NCBI GenBank assembly: GCA_035559535.1
Contig: DATMBG010000002.1
Coordinates: 44,451-108,450, forward strand
Source of the DNA: Candidatus Limnocylindrales bacterium
Lineage (GTDB): Bacteria; Moduliflexota; Moduliflexia; Moduliflexales; JAUQPW01
Length of the DNA stretch: 64,000 nucleotides
Reading direction: 5' to 3'
Shown here: piece after piece, positions 1 through 7,714 of the stretch
Numbering within the stretch: position 1 is the first letter of the stretch
Layout of the letters: every line of letters begins with the position of its first letter
Made by a program: the position numbers and the translations under genes
Notes under the pieces: generated by a model
What the model was told of the DNA's origin: nothing
Database searches by the model: none
Seen by the model: only the letters and a program-made list of their open reading frames with translations

Positions 1-150
1 GGTGAGGTGGGACCAGGGATTATGATGGGGAAGTAGGGAGGTGGACGGCGAAGGATCCGACAAGGTTTGCCAATGGAAACACAAGTCTGTGTAGATCTGT
101 GCTGAATAATTCGGTGAATGGAATAGATTCAAATGGGGGTTGTTTAAAAT
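1..150. other. window edge, no gene seen
   Basis: No convincing coding sequence or RNA is visible here. It lies downstream of the minus-strand prepilin-like cluster, so a further gene of that cluster could begin outside the window. Confidence 0.4.
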
Positions 151-591
151 TCAGGAAACTAAATATCGGGCACGGATCATAACTTTTCGGGTGGAATCTT
201 TATCTTCAATCTGTACCACAACCCTGATTTTCTTCTCAACCTTAAGAAATCGAGCTCCCTGTACCGTACCTGTGGACAGAATCTCTACCTGCCCGGCTGA
301 ATCTAAAGGCTTTAAGATGACAGAGAAAGTTCCATTTCCCAGTAAAGTTTCGGTTTCTCCTTGATAATTTGATTCAGATTTTGACAGTTCGTGCAAGGCC
401 TTTTCAACTCCCGCCTCAGCTAAATTAAAGGCTACATCATTGAGGTAGCTTCGAGTGGTAAGGAAATATTCGGAACTTCCACGATTTAAGGAAACACCTA
501 TCAGGATAAACAGCGAGGAAAAAACCGCCGTAATTAAAATCAAGGCTACACCCCGTTCACTTTTTAAAACCCTCCACCCTTGCATGGTCAT
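151..591 (-). CDS. PilX-like minor pilin/pilus assembly protein
   Basis: A 146-residue protein with a charged N-terminus, then one hydrophobic segment (about residues 14-36) followed by an ARN-like helical region containing AFNLAEAGVEKAL, the usual start of PilX-type proteins. These sit in the inner membrane and join the type IV pilus or pseudopilus priming complex. There is no canonical GFTLxE cleavage site; the corresponding segment begins RGVALI, which is typical of PilX-like proteins. The start has GGAG five bases upstream and overlaps the previous stop by four bases (ATGA), so translation is probably coupled. It is the third gene of a minus-strand cluster. The family assignment rests on the N-terminal pattern and context, because the C-terminal half is not conserved in this class. 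Confidence 0.75.
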   Translation of the reverse strand: MTMQGWRVLKSERGVALILITAVFSSLFILIGVSLNRGSSEYFLTTRSYLNDVAFNLAEAGVEKALHELSKSESNYQGETETLLGNGTFSVILKPLDSAGQVEILSTGTVQGARFLKVEKKIRVVVQIEDKDSTRKVMIRARYLVS

Positions 592-1175
592 TGAACTCCG
601 GCGCGATAAGCTGAATCGATATGTAAACTTCGTGTGATCCCATACAGTTTCTTTTCCAAATCTAACTCGATTTTTACAACTGTTTGGGAAGGATTTAAAG
701 TAAACTTTAAACTTCTCACATCCTGAGAAATTAAATCGATACCACTCTGAGAAGGAGAAGCTATCCGACGAACTTTTCCCAGAATCCCAAGGTTTTTCTC
801 ATCAGGTGGATCATAGAGATAAAGGATAGAGGCTTCTTTTCCCGGATCTCCTTCGGGTGGGCCGGGTAAGTTTAAAACCAGGACCTCTTCGGAGTTTTGA
901 AATCCACCGCGCTGGATCGAAATTTTATAGGCACTTCGAATATCTTTACCTAGTTGGCTTAAAAACATTTGGGCCTCATGTAAAAGATCCAGATCCAGGT
1001 CGGCCCGATTAATGTTTTCATATGTGTTGGAAAAGACCGTCAGAGCCACGATAATAAAGATCGATAAAATAAGTATGGCAACACTGACTTCAGGTAACGT
1101 AAATCCTTTTGGAGACCGATCGGATAACCCTCTGATTTTTGAATAAAAGAGTTCTATAAAATCCCTAAACCTCAT
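588..1175 (-). CDS. prepilin-type N-terminal methylation protein (PilW/GspJ-like)
   Basis: A 195-residue protein with a class III signal: about 25 residues, then KGFTLPEVSVAILILSIF, where cleavage would fall after Gly and Glu sits at mature position 5. This marks substrates of prepilin peptidase that are built into type IV pili or type II secretion pseudopili. The size and position between a PilV-like and a PilX-like gene fit a PilW/GspJ-type minor pilin. Its start overlaps the upstream stop by four bases, and its stop overlaps the next start, so the three genes form a tightly coupled unit. The rest of the sequence, including a LLHEAQMFLSQLGKDIR helix, is compatible with the family but does not decide a subtype. 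Confidence 0.85.
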   Translation of the reverse strand: MRFRDFIELFYSKIRGLSDRSPKGFTLPEVSVAILILSIFIIVALTVFSNTYENINRADLDLDLLHEAQMFLSQLGKDIRSAYKISIQRGGFQNSEEVLVLNLPGPPEGDPGKEASILYLYDPPDEKNLGILGKVRRIASPSQSGIDLISQDVRSLKFTLNPSQTVVKIELDLEKKLYGITRSLHIDSAYRAGVQ

Positions 1176-1540
1176 CGATGGGCCCTCAGGGTCGAAAGGG
1201 ATACACTTTGCATCGTACCTGCCGACCCACGCCAGGAGATAGTCACCACAATCTTTTTCAACTCCGAGGTATTAAAATCACTGACTTCGACCTCTCCCTG
1301 ACCCTCCGGGAGATCTGGAATAGAAGACAGAGAATAACTCTTTAGCTGATTAAAGGGAATATCTTTAGATGTTTCCATGATCGTATTGGCTTTTGCATGG
1401 GCCTTGGTGAGATTTTTAGTATCCTGAATGAGGCGTTGTTCTTGAGAAATGGAGACGGTAAAGATAACCACCAGAATACCAAGAACGGCTAAGGCAACAA
1501 GGGATTCTAAGAGAATATAGCCCTGAATCGATTTTCGCAT
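1172..1540 (-). CDS. prepilin-type N-terminal methylation protein (PilV/GspI-like)
   Basis: A 122-residue protein beginning MRKSIQGYILLESLVALAVLG. The QGYILLES stretch is a prepilin cleavage site with Glu at mature position 5 and is typical of PilV/GspI minor pilins. I chose this ATG rather than one eight codons upstream because AGGGGG lies about seven bases before it. It is the first gene of the three-gene minor pilin cluster on the minus strand. No major pilin, PilB/PilQ or secretin gene is in the window, so whether the machine is a pilus or a secretion system cannot be told from here. Confidence 0.85.
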   Translation of the reverse strand: MRKSIQGYILLESLVALAVLGILVVIFTVSISQEQRLIQDTKNLTKAHAKANTIMETSKDIPFNQLKSYSLSSIPDLPEGQGEVEVSDFNTSELKKIVVTISWRGSAGTMQSVSLSTLRAHR

Positions 1541-1696
1541 GTTAAATCCCCCTGTAAAAGTCAAAAAGGTCGGTAAATCATCTCTCTAAATCCTGCGCTA
1601 TGGTTAACCTATTCTTCCTCCTTGTCAAGGAAAAAAGATTTCTTTCTTACACAAATTTGAGTCCCGAAACTCAGGAATCAGATTCTCAAAGCCTCT

Positions 1697-1930
1697 TTAA
1701 AGGGCAACCTCTTCCATATAAGCTACCTGGTTCAGATTAATGACAGTCTTAGTCAACGGCTGAGAAGTTGCGGCCTGAACCATGACAAAGGGTGAGGCCT
1801 GACCGGCTTCTAAAATTTGTTGAATACTCTCTTTGACACTGAGAGATATCAAACCGGACTTTTGCTCTACTCGACCTTCCATAGAACCTGAGGTAACCGT
1901 CTGAGGAATCACGAAATAAATTTTCGTCAT
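1697..1930 (-). CDS. small conserved-looking protein of unknown function
   Basis: A 77-residue protein without signal peptide or membrane segment. I do not recognise the family. It is supported as a real gene by a strong purine-rich ribosome-binding site (GGAGGGAGAGGGAAGG) directly before the ATG and by its own divergent intergenic region. The C-terminus (INLNQVAYMEEV) has the strand-like pattern of small beta-rich proteins. It lies between the minor pilin cluster and the divergently transcribed trypsin-like protease, and may share the operator-like inverted repeat at 2012-2033 with that gene. Function cannot be inferred. Confidence 0.6.
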   Translation of the reverse strand: MTKIYFVIPQTVTSGSMEGRVEQKSGLISLSVKESIQQILEAGQASPFVMVQAATSQPLTKTVINLNQVAYMEEVAL

Positions 1931-1994
1931 CCTTCCCTCTCCCTCCTCAAAACGCCAATGGCGTCAGGGTGTACCAAAAATTCCTTCTTTCTAA

Positions 1995-2031
1995 TTGACA
2001 AAACTGGAAAGTTATTATGAAATGTCATAAT
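1995..2031 (+). promoter_or_regulatory. candidate promoter of the trypsin-like protease gene
   Basis: A perfect -35 hexamer TTGACA at 1995-2000 lies upstream of TATGAA (2016-2021) at 15 bases, and CATAAT occurs at 2026-2031. Spacing is not ideal for either -10 candidate. The region overlaps the inverted repeat at 2012-2033. Confidence 0.35.
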
Positions 2032-2033
2032 AA
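2012..2033. promoter_or_regulatory. operator-like inverted repeat
   Basis: TTATTATGA and TCATAATAA form a perfect 9-bp inverted repeat with a 4-base centre, lying in the promoter zone between divergent genes. Its size and AT-rich symmetric form suit a dimeric winged-helix repressor, but no regulator gene is adjacent. Confidence 0.5.
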
Positions 2034-2068
2034 TTTAGTGGATTAGCCTTGTCAAGTTGAAACCACTT

Positions 2069-2109
2069 CAATTGAAAATCGTCAATTATACCTTGACGAT
2101 TTTCAATTG
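2069..2109. repeat. perfect 17-bp inverted repeat in the protease leader
   Basis: Arms at 2069-2085 and 2093-2109 are perfect reverse complements of 17 bp around a 7-base centre. It ends 17 bases before the protease ATG, which lacks a Shine-Dalgarno sequence, so a very stable hairpin would form in the 5' leader of that mRNA. No U-tract follows, so it is not a typical terminator. Confidence 0.85.
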
Positions 2110-2126
2110 TTCACCCCAATGAACTG

Positions 2127-3266
2127 ATGAAACATACGTGGGTTCTTTGTATTTTTCTTGCTCTGCTTTTCTTAGGAGGGGAAGTTTCAGCGAAAAATTT
2201 TGAACAGATTGCTTTAGAACAAAGACCCGGCATCGTGGCGGTTATTTCCCTAAACCAGGAAACTGCTTCCTTAGGAACCGGATTTGTGGTCAACCCCAGG
2301 GGGTATGTTTTGACCAATTATCACGTGATCCAACAAGGAGACCTGATTGGAGTTAAATTCTATAATGGAGAGGTCTATGACGCTCGACCCGTCGCTTTTG
2401 ATGAAGATAAAGACATAGCGGTCTTAAAAATTGATGGGGTCGGCTTTCCTACGGTACTTCTTGGAAATTCCAGCGAATTGAAAAAAGGCGAAGCGGTCAT
2501 TGCCATAGGAAATCCCCTGGGTTGGGAAGGCATTGTTACTCCGGGTCGGATTAAAAGGATCTGCTACGTCCGATCCTCCACGGTATTGTGTGGACGTAAA
2601 CCCAAGGTCTATGATTACCAGCTCATTGAAACTTCAACGCCCCTCTTACCCGGTAATAGTGGTGGACCTCTGATTAATAGCCGTGGCGAGATTATCGGAA
2701 TTAATACCCTCCGTTCTAATTATCCCAGTGTAAATTTTGCAGTTCCCATTAATTATGCCAAAAGCCTGCTAAGCAAGTTGGAAAGAGAAATAGAGGGATT
2801 AGAAAAACCCATGGCTAAATCGTATCGCCGAAATGACCTGGCATCTACTAAACCGAAAGGGAGTGCGGCCATCCAAAGCATCTGGCTGGAACCGAACATC
2901 CTTTTAGATGGGGAATGGGGCCTACGCTTCCACGTAAATTTTCTCATCCGGGGATATGTGGGAGAAGAATGCTCGGTAAAGATCTTTTTCTATTACACAG
3001 ATGGGCGTAAAGTCCTTAACCAAACCGAAAACTACACAGCTCCAGATAGACAGGCCTTTGTTCAAAAGATCTTTATTCCAGAGTCTGCCGAGACCTCCCT
3101 CCAGAGTTTATCATTATTTATCCCTTACTACGCTTTACCCCCGGATCTACCCCTTCAAGGGGAAATTGTCATTCTGGATCCTATGGGAAAAAAGCTCACC
3201 AGTAAGATGTCCAGTCCTTTTTATCTTTCAACCTCTTACTTACAAGGATGGATACCCCCTCAGTAA
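2127..3266 (+). CDS. exported trypsin-like (HtrA/S1C-type) serine protease without PDZ
   Basis: A 379-residue protein with an N-terminal signal peptide (hydrophobic residues 5-17, cleavage probably after VSA at 22). The S1 fold follows with an intact triad: His66 in LTNYHVI, Asp96 in KDIAVLKI, and Ser178 in PGNSGGPL. An insert with two cysteines (Cys146, Cys155) may form a disulfide loop. Beyond about residue 215 there is no PDZ domain but a roughly 150-residue beta-rich tail I do not recognise. It probably cleaves damaged or regulatory proteins in the periplasm. The start has no clear Shine-Dalgarno sequence and follows a 17-bp hairpin. It converges on the minus-strand cluster that contains a dead HtrA homologue. 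Confidence 0.88.
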   Translation: MKHTWVLCIFLALLFLGGEVSAKNFEQIALEQRPGIVAVISLNQETASLGTGFVVNPRGYVLTNYHVIQQGDLIGVKFYNGEVYDARPVAFDEDKDIAVLKIDGVGFPTVLLGNSSELKKGEAVIAIGNPLGWEGIVTPGRIKRICYVRSSTVLCGRKPKVYDYQLIETSTPLLPGNSGGPLINSRGEIIGINTLRSNYPSVNFAVPINYAKSLLSKLEREIEGLEKPMAKSYRRNDLASTKPKGSAAIQSIWLEPNILLDGEWGLRFHVNFLIRGYVGEECSVKIFFYYTDGRKVLNQTENYTAPDRQAFVQKIFIPESAETSLQSLSLFIPYYALPPDLPLQGEIVILDPMGKKLTSKMSSPFYLSTSYLQGWIPPQ

Positions 3267-3444
3267 GGGAAGAAGGACTGGGATATTGAGATATAAGGAT
3301 AACCAGACTACGGAGTGATGGAACACACAAAGGTCTGATGAATAAAAATAGAAAATCTGGAGGAACTGAAATCAGATTCGATAAGAAAAAACTGTCAGGG
3401 GTATAAGAGGTGTGAAATTTTAAGAATTCCTACATAGACCTGTT

Positions 3445-3978
3445 TTAAAGCCGTTCACTACAATACTCATAGAATTTACAACTCTGGCAGCGGCTTCGGC
3501 TTGAATGATTCCTTCGGGCCGGGGTTTTTCGTAAAAGAATGGCCCGCATTTCTTCCAGTACGGTACCCAGAGCAGGAATTAAAGTCGGATCGTACGAAAC
3601 TTCAGTTTGCCCATCCCTGAATCGCAAAATACCTTGATAAGGCCGGAGTCCAAATTCTCTTTCAACAAGTAGAAAGTAAGCGGCCAGTTGCATTCGATGG
3701 GAAAGGTACAGCTCTCCAGGTTTCGTTCCTCGCTTATCTTCAATAACAAGAGCCTGGGAACGGTTCCGATAAACCCAATCGGGTTTACCGCAGAGAATAA
3801 CCCCCTTAATGAAAGCCTTAAGTAACCTCCCTTCGCCTTGAGCATCGGTATAAATCAGCTTCCAGCCTTTAGGAATACTTAATTCCCTGGAAAGTCTTCT
3901 TTTTTTCAAAAGGAGATAGGGAAGAAAGAGGAAAAAATTGAAGAAAATAAACAGACCTAACCCTAGATTGAGATTCAT
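3445..3978 (-). CDS. membrane-anchored Cas4/Dna2-like PD-(D/E)XK nuclease subunit
   Basis: A 177-residue protein with an N-terminal membrane segment (about residues 5-24). It then shows the RecB-type nuclease motifs: GKPD with Asp67, VIEDKRG with Glu80 and Lys82, and the helix QLAAYF starting at Gln97. The C-terminus has Cys164, Cys167 and Cys173 in CQSCKFYEYC, matching the three C-terminal iron-sulfur ligands of Cas4. The fourth, N-terminal Cys of Cas4 is missing here but is present in the protein encoded just upstream, whose stop overlaps this start by four bases (ATGA). The two are best read as halves of one Cas4-like enzyme. No CRISPR array or other cas gene is nearby, so a CRISPR role is not indicated. 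Confidence 0.75.
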   Translation of the reverse strand: MNLNLGLGLFIFFNFFLFLPYLLLKKRRLSRELSIPKGWKLIYTDAQGEGRLLKAFIKGVILCGKPDWVYRNRSQALVIEDKRGTKPGELYLSHRMQLAAYFLLVEREFGLRPYQGILRFRDGQTEVSYDPTLIPALGTVLEEMRAILLRKTPARRNHSSRSRCQSCKFYEYCSERL

Positions 3979-4406
3979 AGCCCCCTCCAGAGTAGAAAGG
4001 TCAGAAGGATAAATCCAACCCCTATAGAAATCCAGATCAGGTTTTCCAGATAGAAGAGGAATCTTGTTTTCCAGGAAATGCGGCTGTGATGTTGAAGTCC
4101 TTTGTTAAGAAGCTCATAGGCTTCCAGAAGGTCGAGTAAATATCGAAGCTCAACCTTTTCTTCTGGAGAAAGAAACTTTTTAGCGCGCAGTTCGTTGATC
4201 TTTCTCAGAGCCTCCGCCTGGGAGAGTATCTGACCCTGGCGTTCCCGGTACCAGGCCAAAGGGCAGAAACTGTACTGTCCTACTTCAGATACCGTAATAA
4301 AAACAGGATTTTTAAGAAGGGATTCCATATCGGAGAATGAACCATCCGCTTCGTTCTGCGGAATCCGGGTTCCAGATAAAATCGAAGGAAGCAGGCTATA
4401 CTCCAA
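3975..4406 (-). CDS. membrane protein carrying the N-terminal Cas4-like Cys motif
   Basis: A 143-residue protein. Residues 37-57 read ITVSEVGQYSFCPLAWYRERQ, the S-x-x-x-x-Y-x-x-CP-x-x-W pattern that opens Cas4 and related RecB-family nucleases; Cys48 would be the first Fe-S ligand. A helical region follows, then one membrane segment near the C-terminus (about residues 120-140). It has no nuclease motif itself. The downstream gene supplies those motifs and the other three cysteines. The start is uncertain: the longest frame begins with TTG, with GGGGGAG rather far upstream, and an internal ATG at 4328 also keeps the motif. I infer that the two products assemble in the membrane as one nuclease. 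Confidence 0.65.
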   Translation of the reverse strand: MEYSLLPSILSGTRIPQNEADGSFSDMESLLKNPVFITVSEVGQYSFCPLAWYRERQGQILSQAEALRKINELRAKKFLSPEEKVELRYLLDLLEAYELLNKGLQHHSRISWKTRFLFYLENLIWISIGVGFILLTFLLWRGL

Positions 4407-4472
4407 ACCGACAGACTACTCCCCCATCAGGTGAAATCATATTTTGAATAAAGGCGAAGGAAGCTCTTTGGA

Positions 4473-5438
4473 TTATATTCCGGTAGTTTTATAGAATTTA
4501 TATCGGTCCTCGCTTCGGACTGTAATTTCGTAGGTGACCCCATTACGTAAGATGGTTAACTCTAGCTTGTCACCTACGGAAGTAGACCATAACTGCTGGA
4601 GAAAATCGGCATCACTGGAAATCTCTATACCGTTCAGATGGGTAATAATATCCCCCCGTTGAATTCCGGCTTTATCGCCAGGACCTCCAGCCACAACCCC
4701 TGCCACCGCCATTCCCTCGGCAACTAAAACATGGTAAACCCCCAGCCAGGAACGGGAAGGCCGACTGAGAACCCTGCCGAATTTTAGAAGCTCATCTTTA
4801 ATGCCATGAAAGATATCAATGGGAATAGCCAGATTCATGGCTTGAGGCTCACTGAGTTGAAGAGAAATAATCCCAATACACTCTCCTTGAAAATTAAGGA
4901 GAGGACTACCTCCAAACGCAGGATTTGGCGGAACCACCAGAATAGCTTCATCCAACATGTACTCCCAATATCCGACAAAGGGTTGAATAGCAAAAATACG
5001 TCCATTGGTTATGACCCGGGTGTTTTCCTCCAGACTACCCATGGTAACAGTTAAGTCTCCGACGTTGGCTTCCTCGGAAGAGCCTAAAGAAATAGGCCAT
5101 TGACCTACCGGTTCTAGAGCCCGAAGAACTCCAAATCCACTTTCAAGATCAACTCCTAAGAGCTTTGCCGGTACTTGCTGACCATCATCCAGAGTAATTT
5201 GAGCCGTATCTGCCTCCAAAATGAGATATCCTACCGTTAAAACATGAATCTCATCGATCAGAACCCCGGTTCCCTGACGAAAAGTCCCTAGAACCCGACT
5301 GGAAGGACTTGTCTCTGAAATACTGGCCTGCACACGTACTACAGAGGGTCGAACCTTATCTACAATCTGTAGGATCTGATCCTTAAGACCTACATGACCA
5401 TTATGCTCATAAGAAAGTTGATAAACAATTTGCGCCAT
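4473..5438 (-). CDS. HtrA-like PDZ protein with a lost catalytic triad (pseudoprotease)
   Basis: About 321 residues: a trypsin-like double barrel followed by a PDZ domain (about residues 235-310, with GDKAGIQRGDIITHLNG). All three catalytic positions are replaced. The His position is Tyr71 (VLTVGYLI), the Asp position is Gly101 (ESGFGVLR), and the Ser position is Gly176 (NPAFGGSPL). I see no signal peptide, so a cytoplasmic scaffold is possible. The ATG chosen has AAGGAA five bases upstream; a longer form starting nine codons earlier (5465) has no such site. It lies 66 bases upstream of the split Cas4-like pair on the same strand, so they may be co-transcribed. The likely role is peptide binding through PDZ, not proteolysis. 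Confidence 0.8.
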   Translation of the reverse strand: MAQIVYQLSYEHNGHVGLKDQILQIVDKVRPSVVRVQASISETSPSSRVLGTFRQGTGVLIDEIHVLTVGYLILEADTAQITLDDGQQVPAKLLGVDLESGFGVLRALEPVGQWPISLGSSEEANVGDLTVTMGSLEENTRVITNGRIFAIQPFVGYWEYMLDEAILVVPPNPAFGGSPLLNFQGECIGIISLQLSEPQAMNLAIPIDIFHGIKDELLKFGRVLSRPSRSWLGVYHVLVAEGMAVAGVVAGGPGDKAGIQRGDIITHLNGIEISSDADFLQQLWSTSVGDKLELTILRNGVTYEITVRSEDRYKFYKTTGI

Positions 5439-5465
5439 AGTTTCCTTAACTTCACCTACTTCCAT

Positions 5466-5890
5466 TCGTCAGGAAGTTTTCTGCTTTACGAGATTACTAT
5501 GTCACCAAACTTTAGAGATGTCAATCCTTAATGTAGTAAATAATACGGAAGTTTAGTCCAGGAGAAATATAACATTTTTATCTCTACCTTGTCTCCAGGC
5601 TCTATTCCCCTGTTGTTGATTTAAGGTTTAAACAGCCCCTGCAAAACCCCCTGCTTTAAATCCACAACATTAAAGCGCTGCTTCAAATTCCCCTTCCTTA
5701 TGAGAAGACAGAACCTTTAGACCTGAATTCCCGGAGGAAACCTGAAAATAAGAAAAGGGAGTAAAAATCCGAAGCACCCTTGCTTATCTTAAAGGGTAGC
5801 AATATATTAAGTATTGCTTTCAAGGGATGGGAATTATGAGTTATTCTAATTATAGAAACCCCTCTCGTTAAACTTTAAATCTAAAGGCCT
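5466..5890. other. intergenic region, no gene
   Basis: A divergent spacer between the HtrA-like gene and the radical SAM gene, AT-rich in its second half. It holds a short inverted repeat (GCAATA/TATTGC near 5809-5827). Both flanking genes must be promoted from here, but I cannot place clear -35/-10 pairs. Confidence 0.4.
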
Positions 5891-6874
5891 ATGTTTCAAC
5901 CTTCCTATCTTAAACTTTACGAATCCGGTGAACTTAAAGAAAGGGTCGAAAAACTAGAAGCCATGCTGGCCAGTTGTAATATTTGCCCTCGGGATTGCCG
6001 GGTAAATCGACTCAACGATGAAATTGCCGCCTGTTACTCAGGTTATAAACCCATCGTCTCTGCTTACGTACCCCATTTCGGAGAAGAACCTCAACTGGTA
6101 GGAACCCATGGAGTTGGGAATATCTTTTTCGGTAACTGTAATCTTCGATGCGTTTACTGTCAAAATTATCAGATCAGCCAGAACTGGAGGATAGAGAGAA
6201 AAAATGAAGTTACCTTTGAGAGATTGGCCGAGATGATGATAGAACTTCAAGGAAAAGGATGCCACAGTATTGGGCTTGTTTCTCCAACCCATTTTGTTCC
6301 CCAAATAGTCAAAGCTGTTTACCTGGCCATTCCGATGGGACTTCGTCTTCCTCTCGTTTATAATACCAACGCCTACGATTCGGTCGAGGTACTCAAATTG
6401 TTGGATGGGATCATCGACATCTATCTTCCCGATTTGAAGTATAGCGAAGATGAAATGGGCTGGCAGTATTCCAAGGTCAAGGAATACGTTCGTCACGCCC
6501 GGGCAGCCCTCAAAGAAATGTATCGTCAGATGGGAAGTGAGTTGATCCTGGGGGAAGATGGGCTGGTCAAACGGGGCCTGATTATTCGCCACCTGGTCTT
6601 ACCTAATGATATTGCCGGAAGTAAAGAATCTCTTAAATTTATCCGAAACGAGCTCAGTAATCGGGTTACCCTGAGTATTATGTCCCAATATTATCCCACC
6701 CATAAAGCCAAAAATCTCCCTCTTTTAGACCGAAAAATTCGAGAAAGCGAATACAACAAAGTCTTACAGCTTCTAGAAAAACTGGGGTTTGAAGAGGGAT
6801 GGATCCAGGATTTTGAAAGTACCGACTATTACCGTCCTGATTTTGATAATCGCGAACAACCCTTTACACGCTAA
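5891..6874 (+). CDS. radical SAM protein, PflX/AmrS-like
   Basis: A 327-residue radical SAM enzyme. CNLRCVYC provides the CxxxCxxC motif that binds the 4Fe-4S cluster and S-adenosylmethionine. Upstream, CNICPRDCRVNR is the extra Cys-rich motif found in the PflX/COG1313 branch related to pyruvate formate-lyase activases. The substrate of this branch is not established; no glycyl radical enzyme or MEMO-type partner is next to it. AAAGG lies just before the ATG. The gene stands alone and converges on the gene at 6886-7527. Confidence 0.85.
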   Translation: MFQPSYLKLYESGELKERVEKLEAMLASCNICPRDCRVNRLNDEIAACYSGYKPIVSAYVPHFGEEPQLVGTHGVGNIFFGNCNLRCVYCQNYQISQNWRIERKNEVTFERLAEMMIELQGKGCHSIGLVSPTHFVPQIVKAVYLAIPMGLRLPLVYNTNAYDSVEVLKLLDGIIDIYLPDLKYSEDEMGWQYSKVKEYVRHARAALKEMYRQMGSELILGEDGLVKRGLIIRHLVLPNDIAGSKESLKFIRNELSNRVTLSIMSQYYPTHKAKNLPLLDRKIRESEYNKVLQLLEKLGFEEGWIQDFESTDYYRPDFDNREQPFTR

Positions 6875-6885
6875 TCTGCTTTCAA

Positions 6886-7527
6886 CTATTTAATCCGCTC
6901 AAATTCTCCGGTGACCGAGTTGAAAATCACGAGATTGTAATTGGTTTGAACGGTTGCCGTCACATCCGATACGGCTACATCGGTTACTTTTTCACCGGCC
7001 AGGAGATTCTGAGAACTCCAACGCCCCAGGGATGCAGAAAAGCCCAGAATACGACGGAGGGTAGCCACAAGCCCTACACTATTCCCAATCCTGGAATTAA
7101 TAAGTCCTTCTCCAGCCATAAAGGAGGTCGTTGCCCAATTCAGGGCAGCCGGACTCAGGGCATGAGCCCCCAAATTGGTAATCACCAAAACTATCTGATC
7201 TCCTGCCTCAACCCCCCTGAGCGCACCCTCACCGGGTTTCAAATTTCGAATAACCCAAATCCGGGTCCGCGCACTAAATCCCAAGATCCGACGATTCGTC
7301 AAGGCAAATCCCATGAGCCCTTCTGCTCCCGATTGAAGCACCCTCTCCCCCGGCATCAAGCGCTTAATAATGGCTCCCCCCTGACCGGAACTGATCGCAA
7401 CAACTTTCTCCTCAAATACGGTTACCTGAACCTGATCGGGAATCTCCTGGGCATAGAGTCGGGAGGATAAACTAAGTAAACTGATCAGACTGAAAGTTAA
7501 AAGTTGTAAAAAGAAGGTCGAAACCAT
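6886..7527 (-). CDS. secreted protein of unknown function with internal duplication
   Basis: A 213-residue protein with a signal peptide (hydrophobic residues 3-25, cleavage near LYAQ). The mature part contains two similar units: an RRILGFSA motif followed about 17 residues later by GE occurs around residues 78-100 and again around 158-180. The beta-rich, Gly/Val-rich character suggests a small propeller or barrel made of duplicated blades. I do not recognise the family. It is a single minus-strand gene between a radical SAM gene and the large HEAT protein. Confidence 0.65.
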   Translation of the reverse strand: MVSTFFLQLLTFSLISLLSLSSRLYAQEIPDQVQVTVFEEKVVAISSGQGGAIIKRLMPGERVLQSGAEGLMGFALTNRRILGFSARTRIWVIRNLKPGEGALRGVEAGDQIVLVITNLGAHALSPAALNWATTSFMAGEGLINSRIGNSVGLVATLRRILGFSASLGRWSSQNLLAGEKVTDVAVSDVTATVQTNYNLVIFNSVTGEFERIK

Positions 7528-7714
7528 GAAATTCAGACCTGTGGGTCCCTAAAGTTTAAATTCCTTGACATAAAACCTGTTTATACAACATAATACCCGG
7601 AGGGTAAAGAAGGCTACCTAAAACTTTAAGCTTCAACTATCCCATAAGCCCTAGGCCTATACCATAGACTACCTCTCCCCAGGGCCATTTAAATCACTTA
7701 CCATTAAGGCATTT

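Noticed and set aside
3445-4406. Cas4-like motifs as part of a CRISPR-Cas locus
   Set aside because: No array, cas1, cas2 or effector gene lies in the window.
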